In this document: in pieces, positions 1 through 8,204 of the stretch | Layout of the letters: the number at the start of each line of letters is the position of its first letter | How positions within the stretch are numbered: position 1 is the stretch's first letter | Assembly: GCF_023206215.1 (NCBI RefSeq) | Contig: NZ_CP065800.1 | Location: 2,666,001 to 2,730,000, forward strand | Direction of reading: 5' to 3' | Source: Butyrivibrio fibrisolvens | Lineage (GTDB): Bacteria > Bacillota > Clostridia > Lachnospirales > Lachnospiraceae | DNA: 64,000 nt | Program-made: the position numbers and the translations under genes | The notes under the pieces: generated by a model | Seen by the model: only the letters and a program-made list of their open reading frames with translations | Databases searched by the model: none | Told to the model about the DNA's origin: nothing

Positions 1-1
1 T

Positions 2-1801
2 AATGATGAGCTTTATAACTGGAAGCTTGAGGCAAACTATGAGGACTCTTTTGTAAATCCTACTAAGGCAGCAAATGTGTATGGAGATAAGGGCCAGATC
101 ATCGCTTTACTTGCAGAAAAGCTTGTATTTGGAAATACACACATCTTTAATAACAGGAAAGAGAGATATGTAATAGCTATAGAGCTTTTCCTTGAGATAT
201 ACAACCTTTATAAAGAAGGCGCAGATGTAGACGCATGGAAGAAGGCAATTAAAGATCATCAGACCAAGTACATTGATCTTATCGCTATGGAAGCAATCCA
301 TAGACAGTATGATCCTGATAATCATAAGGTTACAGAAATCTTAAATAAGGTTAAGCCCGGCGATTACAGATTCCTGTATTTATACGGTCTTCCTGTTTCT
401 GATAATGAGATAAGAACAGCTAAGTTCATCGATTCTCTTCCTGATTCAGATCTTACAGCCATGGCTGGCACCCTTACTAAGGGTTACCGCAAAGGTTTTG
501 AAGTTATGGGCGTAGATTTTGACAAGAAAAAGTCAGTTTGCATCTACTATAACGTTGGATTTGAAAAGATGGTAAAGACTGCTGCCGAGCAGTTTAAAGA
601 AATGGGACTTGCAAGCACATTCCTCGTAACGTCCGGAGCTGAGAACAAGCAGAGCGATTTTGATCACAAACAGGATATGGCACTTTACCTTGATGAAGCT
701 TTCGTTGATACATATCTTTCTGCTTTCCGTAAGGCTTATGAGAGTATCAAAGACAAGGTTAGATCTCACGGCGGACCTGCTGCTATCGAAATCTTTGGAG
801 AGAGAGACTTTGCGCCTGTCAGAAAGAAGGATGCACCTGCATTTGATGAAAAACAAAGACCTCTTTATGCATCACTTATAAATAAAGCCGCGCTTCTTCG
901 CACACAGTTCCTTCCAGGCGAAGAGAGAAGCTTTGCAATAATAGCTTATCCTGTTCCTGAGATTGGTGATAGGTTCGAGCAGATATTTGCAGATACAGTT
1001 AAGGTCAATACTCTTCCCAGAGAAAAATATCAGAAGATCCAGCAGGCTATTATCGATGCTCTTGACCTTGGTGATCATGCTGTTATCAAAGGTATGAACG
1101 GCAACAAGACAGAGCTTACAGTTTCATTCCATGAGCTCAAGAATCCTGAGAATGAGACCAATTTCGAGAACTGCCTTGATGACGTTAATATCCCTCTTGG
1201 TGAAGTTTTCACATCTCCTGTACTTAAGGGAACAAATGGTCTTCTTCATGTCAAAGAAGTCTTCATAAACGGCCTTAAATATACCGACCTTTCATTCACA
1301 GTAAAAGATGGTATGGTTACAGACTATTCATGCGGTAATTTCGAAAACCCTGCTGATGGCAAAAAGCTTGTAGATGACGAGATCATGAAAAATCATGAGA
1401 CTCTTGCTATGGGCGAGTTCGCTATCGGAACTAACACTGTTGCATATGTAATGGGCATTAAGCATGATATCCAGGCTAAGCTTCCAATCCTCATTGCAGA
1501 AAAGACAGGACCTCACTTTGCATTTGGTGATACATGCTATTCACACAGCGAAGACCATGCAGTATTCAATCCTGACGGCAAAGAGATAATAGCAAGAGAT
1601 AACGAAGTAAGTTCTCTTAGAAAAGACGATCCTGAGAAGGCATATTTTGGCTGCCATACAGATATTACTGTTCCATATAATGAGCTGGGAGAGATCACAG
1701 TATACGGTAAGAACGGATATCAGAAGACAATCATCAAGGACGGAAGATTTGTACTTGAAGGTACACAGGAGCTTAACGAAGCACTTGAAGAGCTTAATTA
1801 A
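2..1801 (+). CDS. Aminopeptidase, peptidase family M29 (5' end outside window)
   Basis: The frame is open from the first bases, so the N-terminus lies upstream; the first internal start-like codon is GTG at 77, which I do not believe is the true start. About 599 residues are visible. The C-terminal half carries the M29 metal-site pattern: GEVFTSP, then MGEFAIGTN, then a histidine and tyrosine in HFAFGDTCY, and HTDI. These supply the Glu, His and Asp ligands of the two-metal centre in this family. It should be a cytosolic exopeptidase that removes N-terminal residues from peptides. The classic AmpS/AmpT proteins are about 410 residues, so this one has a long extra N-terminal part. Family assignment is firm; substrate preference is unknown. 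Confidence 0.85.
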   Translation, partial: NDELYNWKLEANYEDSFVNPTKAANVYGDKGQIIALLAEKLVFGNTHIFNNRKERYVIAIELFLEIYNLYKEGADVDAWKKAIKDHQTKYIDLIAMEAIHRQYDPDNHKVTEILNKVKPGDYRFLYLYGLPVSDNEIRTAKFIDSLPDSDLTAMAGTLTKGYRKGFEVMGVDFDKKKSVCIYYNVGFEKMVKTAAEQFKEMGLASTFLVTSGAENKQSDFDHKQDMALYLDEAFVDTYLSAFRKAYESIKDKVRSHGGPAAIEIFGERDFAPVRKKDAPAFDEKQRPLYASLINKAALLRTQFLPGEERSFAIIAYPVPEIGDRFEQIFADTVKVNTLPREKYQKIQQAIIDALDLGDHAVIKGMNGNKTELTVSFHELKNPENETNFENCLDDVNIPLGEVFTSPVLKGTNGLLHVKEVFINGLKYTDLSFTVKDGMVTDYSCGNFENPADGKKLVDDEIMKNHETLAMGEFAIGTNTVAYVMGIKHDIQAKLPILIAEKTGPHFAFGDTCYSHSEDHAVFNPDGKEIIARDNEVSSLRKDDPEKAYFGCHTDITVPYNELGEITVYGKNGYQKTIIKDGRFVLEGTQELNEALEELN

Positions 1802-1802
1802 T

Positions 1803-1933
1803 AAAGTTCTGAATTAATAAAGAACTGAATGTATAAGGAACTGAATGTATAAAAGGACTGAATGTATAAAGGAACTGAATACATAAAGAACTTTATACAT
1901 AAAGAGCTGAATTCTTATAGACCTTAATTCATA
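1803..1933 (+). repeat. Degenerate tandem repeat, about 8 units of 14-18 bp
   Basis: The spacer before the DUF4886 gene is made almost entirely of imperfect copies of AAAGGAACTGAATGTAT. Units of 16, 16, 16, 17, 17, 16, 18 and 14 bases run head to tail. It ends just before the ribosome binding site at about 1940. The unit length is not a multiple of three and the units hold stop codons, so it is not coding. It would be transcribed as a leader if the promoter lies upstream. Confidence 0.75.
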
Positions 1934-1953
1934 AACTTACCGGGAGGAATCAT

Positions 1954-2718
1954 ATGAAGTACATTCTTGCAATCGGGAATAGTTTTTCAAGGGACGCTAC
2001 AGCCTATTTGCATGATATATGTCAGAGTATGGATATAGATGTTCATGTTGTCAATCTCTATATCGGAGGATGCTCGTTGGAGCGCCATTGGAGTAATATC
2101 ACGAGAAATGAGAAGGCATATCAGTATCAGGAAAATGGTATCGAGACCGACAGATACGTGAGCATCCAGGAGATCCTTCATTCAAAGCCATGGGATTATA
2201 TCGTAACTCAGCAGGCTAGTCATGATAGCGGCTGGCTCGATACCTATGAGCCATTTACAGGACTTCTTATAGATTATTTGAAAAAAGAAGTTCCGGACGC
2301 GCAGATATTCATGCAGCAGACCTGGGCATACGAGATAGACAGTGATCATGGATGTTTCATAAGATACAACAATGATCAGATTCATATGTATAAGCGCTCC
2401 AGAGCTAATTATTATATGATAACAGACAAGTATGGCATAGGACTTATTCCTTGCGGTGATGTGATACAGAATATCAGAAAGCACCCTGAGTTTGATGTAT
2501 CTAAGGGCGGTAAATCTATCTGCAGAGACGGCTTCCATATGCACTTTTTGTATGGAAGATATGCACTTGCCTGTACCTGGGCCAAGACACTATTAGATGC
2601 TCCATTAAGTAAGTGCAGTTATATCCCCAAGTGCTGCGATACAGATGAAGTATTTGATCCCGTGCTTCTATCTATAGTTCAAGAAGAATTAGGACTCTTG
2701 GGAACCTGTATAAGTTAA
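1954..2718 (+). CDS. DUF4886 / SGNH-fold hydrolase
   Basis: The protein opens with the block I motif of SGNH hydrolases, AIGNSFSRDA, placing a likely nucleophile serine at residue 10. A later WDYIVTQQASHDSG segment and a C-terminal RDGFHMHF segment with Asp and His complete the arrangement seen in DUF4886 proteins. There is no signal peptide, so it is predicted cytosolic. The start is fixed by CGGGAGG at about 1940-1946. DUF4886 proteins are often found near carbohydrate or deacetylation genes, but no such neighbour is adjacent here. The substrate is unknown; an esterase or deacetylase role is inference. Confidence 0.8.
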   Translation: MKYILAIGNSFSRDATAYLHDICQSMDIDVHVVNLYIGGCSLERHWSNITRNEKAYQYQENGIETDRYVSIQEILHSKPWDYIVTQQASHDSGWLDTYEPFTGLLIDYLKKEVPDAQIFMQQTWAYEIDSDHGCFIRYNNDQIHMYKRSRANYYMITDKYGIGLIPCGDVIQNIRKHPEFDVSKGGKSICRDGFHMHFLYGRYALACTWAKTLLDAPLSKCSYIPKCCDTDEVFDPVLLSIVQEELGLLGTCIS

Positions 2719-2752
2719 GGGACCATTAATAACAATATTATTACTATAAGAG

Positions 2753-2791
2753 TATCCGGTAAGGTGACAGATAACTTTACCGGATATTTTT
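2753..2791 (+). terminator. Rho-independent terminator after the DUF4886 gene
   Basis: A perfect 10-bp stem, TATCCGGTAA with TTACCGGATA, encloses a 14-base loop and runs into TTTTT. Confidence 0.85.
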
Positions 2792-2942
2792 GTATATAAA
2801 AGTCAACATGACAAGTTTTTATACTAAATGCCAATATAATTTACATAGTAGGATATGATTAGTTTCAGATAGTTATAATATCTAAATTATGCTAGTATAT
2901 TAAATGTATTAAATGCATTCTATAAATGGAGGAGTTGGAATT

Positions 2943-3434
2943 GTGTGTAGTAGATTGAGGAATATGACAGCGATATATTTGTTTAAAGGGGATAAGGTGC
3001 TTCTTTTATTCAGGCAAGGCGGTAGAGTTGTTAATGATGTGTGGACCGGATCGGCTGGTGGGCACTTTGAGGAGAATGAGCTTAATGATCCTAAGGCATG
3101 CATTATTAGAGAGATGGGGGAGGAACTTGGTCTTAAGGAGGATGATATCGAAGGGTTAACACTGAGATATGTCACTCTTAGATATACCAAAGGTGAGATA
3201 AGGCAGAACTATTATTATTTCGCTAGATTAAAGGATAATTTTAATGCTGAACTTAAATCTAATGAAGGAATAAGCAAATGGTTTCCTATTGACAAGGTGT
3301 CAGATCTTCCGATGCCATTTACTGCGAAGTATGTGGTAGATCATTATATCTCAATAGGACGATCAACGGACAAGATGTACGTTGGTGTTACGACGGATGA
3401 AGGGGTGGATTTTTCAGAGCTTAGCTGCACGTAA
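2943..3434 (+). CDS. Nudix hydrolase
   Basis: The Nudix box is complete: G-H-F-E-E, then seven residues on REMGEELGL, matching GX5EX7REUXEEXGU. These glutamates bind the metal that drives hydrolysis of a nucleoside diphosphate linked to another group. The frame is open from an ATG at 2913, but GGAGGA at 2928-2933 sits 9 bases ahead of GTG 2943, which I take as the start (163 residues). Nudix proteins of this kind act on oxidised dNTPs, ADP-ribose, NDP-sugars or isopentenyl diphosphate; nothing in the sequence decides between them. It stands alone, with hairpins on both sides. Confidence 0.85.
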   Translation: MCSRLRNMTAIYLFKGDKVLLLFRQGGRVVNDVWTGSAGGHFEENELNDPKACIIREMGEELGLKEDDIEGLTLRYVTLRYTKGEIRQNYYYFARLKDNFNAELKSNEGISKWFPIDKVSDLPMPFTAKYVVDHYISIGRSTDKMYVGVTTDEGVDFSELSCT

Positions 3435-3553
3435 CTGACGGATGTTTATGGCCTTCTTTAGTTATAATTGACATGACATTGATAACAGGAGTAATATTCT
3501 TAATAGAAATGACGAAATAACGATAATGCATCTGCGAATATTATCCGTTTGAG

Positions 3554-3580
3554 ATCAGCACATTAAGTTGTGCTGATTTT
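3554..3580 (+). terminator. Terminator-like hairpin after the Nudix gene
   Basis: A perfect 9-bp stem, ATCAGCACA with TGTGCTGAT, has a 6-base loop and is followed by TTT. The short T-run makes it moderate in strength. Confidence 0.6.
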
Positions 3581-3654
3581 AATACAGAGGACAATTAGTT
3601 TACCTGTAAGTTGGGGGATAGATTACTTATACTTTTGTTGAAGGAGGTACTTTT

Positions 3655-4194
3655 ATGTTCTGTCCATCATGCGGTAAAGAGATACCCGAGGGGGCAACTT
3701 TTTGTCCTAATTGCGGAGCAACTGTCAGAAAAGCGAGCAGTCCAGCGAATAGTCCCAATAGTCAATTGACATTTCCTGGAATAATTAATAAATCCAAAAT
3801 GAACATTTTTGGAATTATTGCAAGTGTAGTACTTCTTCTATCATCTTTTCTGCCATTTGTAAGTGTGGATGTCTTTGGATCATCATTAAGTGCCAGTTTA
3901 ATGGATGGACCTGATGGAATTATAGTCATTATTGTTGCTATTGCCGGAATTGTTTTTTCTTTGCTTGGGATAGATATTGCTACTATTATCGCAGGTGCAG
4001 TTGCGATGATTATATTCTTTGTAGAGAACGCGCAATTTAGTGAGGCTACTGGCGATGATGAGTTTGGTGCACTTGCAGCGGCTATGATTGATAAGGGGCC
4101 AGGCTATTATTTTCTTCTATTAGGATCTATTTGTTTGATAATTGCAGGAATAATCAGATTTATTCAGAAGAAAAAAGCTGATTCATATTCATAA
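3655..4194 (+). CDS. Zinc-ribbon membrane protein of unknown function
   Basis: The N-terminus is a zinc ribbon with two CPxCG knuckles (Cys 3, 6, 18, 21). After a Ser/Asn/Pro linker come about four hydrophobic segments (roughly residues 50-72, 85-105, 105-125 and 150-170), ending in a lysine-rich tail. This layout is common in Firmicutes: a cytosolic zinc finger on a small membrane bundle, usually uncharacterised. AAGGAGG a few bases upstream gives a clear start. Flanking terminators make it a single-gene unit. No function can be assigned. Confidence 0.75.
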   Translation: MFCPSCGKEIPEGATFCPNCGATVRKASSPANSPNSQLTFPGIINKSKMNIFGIIASVVLLLSSFLPFVSVDVFGSSLSASLMDGPDGIIVIIVAIAGIVFSLLGIDIATIIAGAVAMIIFFVENAQFSEATGDDEFGALAAAMIDKGPGYYFLLLGSICLIIAGIIRFIQKKKADSYS

Positions 4195-4256
4195 GAACAG
4201 TTTTTATGATCTGATGAACTAGTAATAATAGATCAATTGAGTTGATTATAATTAAT

Positions 4257-4297
4257 TCCCGGCAAGGTGAATTGGTAATCGCCTTGCCGGGATTTTT
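4257..4297 (+). terminator. Strong terminator after the zinc-ribbon gene
   Basis: The 14-bp stem TCCCGGCAAGGTGA / TCGCCTTGCCGGGA has a single G-T pair, an 8-base loop and a T5 tract. Confidence 0.9.
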
Positions 4298-4415
4298 GAA
4301 TCCAAAGAAACTTGAAATAATCAATAATATATACAATAATCAGAGGTGAAAAAAACATCTGTCACATTCTTTTGGCCCATGTCGTTTTTGTGAATGAAAC
4401 AAGGAGATTATTATT

Positions 4416-5621
4416 ATGATAAAAAGATCAAACCAGACAAGATTAGGTAAAAGACTTTTATCACTTCTATTATGCTCGTTTCTAGTAACAGGCTGCGCTG
4501 ACATATCACTTGGAGATAAGGAAGGCAGCCAGGATGTATCTGCGTCTAATGAAGAGCTGTCACAAGATACTGGATCTGTGGCAGATGATCAGGCGCAAAA
4601 TGATAGTGAGATAGATGATTCTAAATCCCCGCTATCATCTACATCTTCAGATATATCGTCTACAGATCAAGAAGATGGCACCGACAAAGCTGATAAGAAC
4701 AGCAAGGATAATAAAGATATAGACAGTAAAGATAGTAAAGATAGTAAAGATAGCAAGTCAGATTCCGATACGGAAGACAAAAATCTCTTTGCTATAATGC
4801 CGGATTTTTTCTATTTTTCCAGTGGTGCAGGCGGATGGAGCACAGATATAACGATCTCTGAAGACGGCTCTTTTGACGGATCTTATTATGATTCTGATAT
4901 GGGCGATACGGGAGAAGGATATCCCAATGGCACGATGTATGTCTGTGATTTCACAGGTAAGTTCGATGTACCACAGCCTACAGATGATGAGTATATATAT
5001 ACTACAAAGCTCTTAGAACTCACCCTTAGAGACGCTGACAAAGTCGGAACCACAGAGATAGAAGATGATACCAGATATATATATACCGAGCCTTATGGAT
5101 TTGATGATGCTGATGAGTTCCTTATATACCTTCCCGGAGCATTACTTTCTGCCATGACAGAGGAATGTCTGTCTTGGGTAGATGTAAGGATGGATGGTAT
5201 AGAAAAGCTTCCTGTTGACTACTATGTTCTTTATAATGTCGGCGGCGCAGAAGCTTTTAACGGGATAAAAGATGATTCCATATGGACTCAGGATTTCCAA
5301 TATCAATATGGTGATGCTTATGTGAGTTTTAGTCCGGCTTATTATATGGGAAGCCATTTCAGCTTCTATGTAGATGATGATTCACCGGCGGCTTTGTCTC
5401 TTAGCATACCATGGGACGGAGTTAGCGAAGAAGCCATGGAATGTGAGGAAAGCTGGGAATCAGATCCTGAGACGTATTACGTCACTATCAAGAAAAAAGA
5501 TGATGAGACCTATATCATAACTGTTGAAGGCATCTCAGATAAAGAGTTTGATTTTTCGCCTTGGGGTGGAACAGACCCCGGAAAGTTTAGTGCTGAATTT
5601 GTATTGATCGAATCAGACTGA
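4416..5621 (+). CDS. Secreted lipoprotein with acidic repeat linker, function unknown
   Basis: A basic N-terminus, a hydrophobic core and the lipobox LVTGC (Cys 27) mark a lipid-anchored surface protein. Residues about 30-125 form a linker rich in Ser, Asp and Lys with short SKD repeats, whose DNA carries GATAGTAAA repeats near 4722-4757. The rest (about 125-401) is an acidic, aromatic-rich domain that I do not recognise. The linker probably holds the domain off the membrane. AAGGAGA at 4401-4407 fixes the start. A hairpin follows at 5651. Confidence 0.75.
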   Translation: MIKRSNQTRLGKRLLSLLLCSFLVTGCADISLGDKEGSQDVSASNEELSQDTGSVADDQAQNDSEIDDSKSPLSSTSSDISSTDQEDGTDKADKNSKDNKDIDSKDSKDSKDSKSDSDTEDKNLFAIMPDFFYFSSGAGGWSTDITISEDGSFDGSYYDSDMGDTGEGYPNGTMYVCDFTGKFDVPQPTDDEYIYTTKLLELTLRDADKVGTTEIEDDTRYIYTEPYGFDDADEFLIYLPGALLSAMTEECLSWVDVRMDGIEKLPVDYYVLYNVGGAEAFNGIKDDSIWTQDFQYQYGDAYVSFSPAYYMGSHFSFYVDDDSPAALSLSIPWDGVSEEAMECEESWESDPETYYVTIKKKDDETYIITVEGISDKEFDFSPWGGTDPGKFSAEFVLIESD

Positions 5622-5650
5622 TTCAAAAAAGATATTCAAAAAAGATTATT

Positions 5651-5699
5651 GGGACAGTTTAAATGACAGGAAGTCAAAGTCATTGGAACTGTCCCTTAA
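5651..5699 (+). terminator. Terminator-like hairpin after the lipoprotein gene
   Basis: Outer stem GGGACAGTT/AACTGTCCC plus inner AATGAC/GTCATT forms a long hairpin, followed by TTAATTT rather than a clean T-run. Confidence 0.5.
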
Positions 5700-5998
5700 T
5701 TTATACATTTTTGAATCATAGATTCAAAAATGCAGCAATAGAGCCAATTGAGTTCGACTTTGTCGAAGGCTCTATTGCCAACCGATTCATCGAATCACGA
5801 AACACGCAGTAAATGCGCGTTTCTGTAATTTACATTTAAGAAGTCATATTTTATTAAGTCGTTTTTTTATTAAACAGAAATTTTTTTATTTTTTTCCAAA
5901 AATGTATTGACCTTCCACCTTGTGGAAGGTTTATATTTCAAGTAAAGGCAAGGCCAAGTCTTAATAAAAAAGCCGCAGTTCTTATAAGAAAAATATGT

Positions 5999-6113
5999 AA
6001 TCTGATAAGGAATGCAAATCTAATTCAGAAATACAAAATCTAATTTAGGAATGCAAATCTGATTCAGAAATGCAAAATCTAATTAAGAAATGTAAATCTG
6101 ATTTTGGAATACA
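5999..6113 (+). repeat. Degenerate tandem repeat, six 18-20 bp units
   Basis: Six imperfect copies close to AATCTGATTCAGAAATGCA lie head to tail and stop about 40 bases before the YhfC-type gene. Copies differ mainly by R/Y swaps. Like the array at 1803 it occupies a leader position, but its unit is different. Confidence 0.7.
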
Positions 6114-6154
6114 TATTTTCTTAAAAGAATAGTAAGGCTTATAGGAGGATAGAC

Positions 6155-6937
6155 ATGGGAACAGTATCGACATTATCAATTTTAGGAATGTGCTTTAGTC
6201 TTATAGTATCAATCGGAGTTCCGATCGGGCTGATGATCTATGCATTTAAGAAGATGAATGCCAAGCTGATCTGGTTCGTGATAGGAGCAGTAACATTTGT
6301 GCTGTTTGCGCTTATATTAGAACAGCTCCTTCATTATGTGATGGTCAACCGTTTTGGAGAGGCGCTGACCGGCAATCTCATCTTAATGGCAGTATATGGC
6401 GGACTCGCTGCAGGTATTTTCGAAGAAGTTGGACGATTCGTTTCGATGAATCTGTTCAAGAAAAAGGCCCTTAACAAGCAAAATGCATTTATGTATGGAG
6501 TAGGTCATGGAGGAATAGAGGCAATACTCATCGTGGGTCTTACTTCCATATCGAATCTGGTCACTTCTATTATGATCAATCAAGGCACCTTTGAGGCTAC
6601 TCTTTCAGGGCTTGATCCGCAGGTCAAGGAGCAGACAATGGCGCAGATATCTCTTTTATGGACCACAAACCCATTAGACTTCTACTTAGGTGGAGTTGAG
6701 AGAATATGTGCTATAGTGCTGCATATATGCTTGTCTTACATAGTATATAAAGCTGTGAAAGAGCACAAAATCTATCTTGTAGCCCTTTCAATAATGATAC
6801 ATGCACTAGTAGACTGCATCACAGTGATAATGGCAGCATATCTTTCAGCCTATATGATTGAGCTGGTACTTGTGATCGTGATTGCAATTCTTGCTGTAAT
6901 CGTATATAAAAAGTATTCAGAAGATATAGAAGTTTGA
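6155..6937 (+). CDS. YhfC-family intramembrane metalloprotease
   Basis: The protein has about seven hydrophobic segments over 260 residues. The family motifs are present: EEVGR around residue 91 in one helix, and GHGGIEA around residue 122 in the next, the presumed zinc-binding and catalytic residues. A third conserved histidine lies late in the protein (IMIHALVD). YhfC proteins are relatives of the CPBP/PrsW group and are thought to cut substrates within the membrane; the substrate here is unknown. AGGAGG at about 6143 fixes the start. The stop codon lies inside a small hairpin at 6933-6955. Confidence 0.8.
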   Translation: MGTVSTLSILGMCFSLIVSIGVPIGLMIYAFKKMNAKLIWFVIGAVTFVLFALILEQLLHYVMVNRFGEALTGNLILMAVYGGLAAGIFEEVGRFVSMNLFKKKALNKQNAFMYGVGHGGIEAILIVGLTSISNLVTSIMINQGTFEATLSGLDPQVKEQTMAQISLLWTTNPLDFYLGGVERICAIVLHICLSYIVYKAVKEHKIYLVALSIMIHALVDCITVIMAAYLSAYMIELVLVIVIAILAVIVYKKYSEDIEV

Positions 6938-6977
6938 AAGTGTTCCACTTTCAAACCCAAATTGGTGTCGCGAGCTC

Positions 6978-7026
6978 CACCAATTTGAACCATTAGTCAC
7001 TCGTTTCACTCGCGACATGAGGTTAA
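6978..7026 (+). repeat. 49-bp dispersed intergenic repeat, copy A
   Basis: About 44 of 49 bases match a second copy at 37480-37528. Here it overlaps the hairpin AAATTGGTG/CACCAATTT (6959-6986) and pairs TGTCGCGAG upstream with CTCGCGACA inside it. It lies just ahead of the MerR gene. Confidence 0.7.
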
Positions 7027-7054
7027 AAATAAATAATGAAGCTGTGGAGAACGC

Positions 7055-7699
7055 ATGAAGATCAATCAAGTAGAAGAGCTGGTAGGAATTACTAAAAAGA
7101 ATATTCGCTTCTATGAAGAGCAGGGGCTTATCAGTCCGGAGCGAAACAAAGATAACGGCTATAGAGACTATTCTCTTAAGGACGTAGATGTTCTTAACAA
7201 GATCAAGCTTTTGAGAAAATTAGAGGTACCTATTGAAGAGATCAGGAAGCTTGAAGCAGGAGAAGTATCTATGACAGATTGTCTTGACAGACATATATCG
7301 TATTATACACATCGTCAGACAGAACTTGATACTATGAAACAGATGTGCAAAGAGATTATGGAAGCTCAGGATACTTTTGATGATCTGAAGGCTGACTCCT
7401 ATCTTGAGGATATGACAAAACTTGAGAAAGGAGGCGTTAGGTTTATGGATGTTAATAAGACTGATATTAAGAAAACTAAACGGGGTCCTATTATCGCAGC
7501 ATGTGTCAGCATTACTTTTTTCATAGCTATGATCATAATCATAAGCTGGGCATCTATGACTGACCCTGAAACACCTTTTGGATTTATCGCGATCATAATA
7601 CTATTATTCGTAGCGATGATCGTTGGAACAATTGTAGCTTTAAAACAAAGATTAAATGAAATTGATGGAGGAGAGATCGATGAAGCTCGTAAGTATTGA
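7055..7699 (+). CDS. MerR-family regulator with C-terminal membrane helices
   Basis: Residues 1-70 are a MerR winged helix-turn-helix (KINQVEELVGITKKNIRFYEEQGLI). A coiled-coil segment follows to about residue 115. Unusually for MerR proteins, the C-terminus holds two membrane helices at about residues 143-165 and 173-193, so it should be a membrane-tethered DNA-binding protein. TGGAGA at about 7043 supports the start. Its last 20 bases overlap the next gene, so the two are translationally coupled. The inducer is unknown. Confidence 0.85.
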   Translation: MKINQVEELVGITKKNIRFYEEQGLISPERNKDNGYRDYSLKDVDVLNKIKLLRKLEVPIEEIRKLEAGEVSMTDCLDRHISYYTHRQTELDTMKQMCKEIMEAQDTFDDLKADSYLEDMTKLEKGGVRFMDVNKTDIKKTKRGPIIAACVSITFFIAMIIIISWASMTDPETPFGFIAIIILLFVAMIVGTIVALKQRLNEIDGGEIDEARKY

Positions 7700-7991
7700 A
7701 ACAATCCCCGGACAGAACTTTGAAGTGCTCGGAGTAGTAAAAGGAACTATAGTGCAGTCAAAGAATTTTGGTAAGGACTTTATGGCCGGCATGAAGACAC
7801 TTGTAGGCGGCGAGATCAAGGGCTATACGGATATGCTGGTAGAAGCAAGACAGATCGCAACTAAGCGTATGGTCGATGAAGCGCAAAGCCTCGGCGCTGA
7901 TGCAATAGTAGGCGTAAGATATACATCTTCATCTGTAATGCAGGGCGCTGCAGAAGTTATGGCCTACGGAACAGCGGTTAAGTTTATCTGA
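7680..7991 (+). CDS. YbjQ/UPF0145-family protein
   Basis: The 104-residue protein is a single YbjQ domain (ETIPGQNFEVLGVVKG at the start, GADAIVGVRY near the end). This family forms small oligomers and is annotated as putative heavy-metal-binding, which is weakly supported. The frame is open from 7656, but GGAGGAG at 7667-7673 sits 6 bases before ATG 7680. The start overlaps the 3' end of the MerR gene, so the regulator and YbjQ protein likely share a message and a task. Confidence 0.85.
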   Translation: MKLVSIETIPGQNFEVLGVVKGTIVQSKNFGKDFMAGMKTLVGGEIKGYTDMLVEARQIATKRMVDEAQSLGADAIVGVRYTSSSVMQGAAEVMAYGTAVKFI

Positions 7992-8046
7992 TAAGTCTGC
8001 ATGATTTTTGTTATATTATCTACATCATTATAAATCTTGACAATGG

Positions 8047-8090
8047 CCAAGGTAACTGTTTCTAACAAAAATTAGTTACCTTGGCGTTTT
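8047..8090 (+). terminator. Terminator after the MerR-YbjQ pair
   Basis: An 11-bp perfect stem, CCAAGGTAACT/AGTTACCTTGG, is followed by CGTTTTCT. Confidence 0.8.
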
Positions 8091-8204
8091 CTATATCTTA
8101 TAAAATCTATAACTACTGACGATATATATAGATGATATCTATAATTGTCACATGAAATTTGAAAAAGGAACATTTTCAAACTTATTTCAAAAATGGAGAA
8201 AACT

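Larger units (their letters stand above)
5622..6154. other. Long intergenic region with four successive hairpins and a tandem repeat
   Basis: No gene is visible in 533 bases. Palindromes follow one another: 5651-5695, 5708-5730 (TTTTTGAATC/GATTCAAAAA), 5734-5778 (GCAATAGAGCC/GGCTCTATTGC, with an inner TTCGAC/GTCGAA), 5799-5823 (one mismatch), and 5910-5930 (ACCTTCCAC/GTGGAAGGT). A tandem repeat follows from 5999. Confidence 0.7.
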
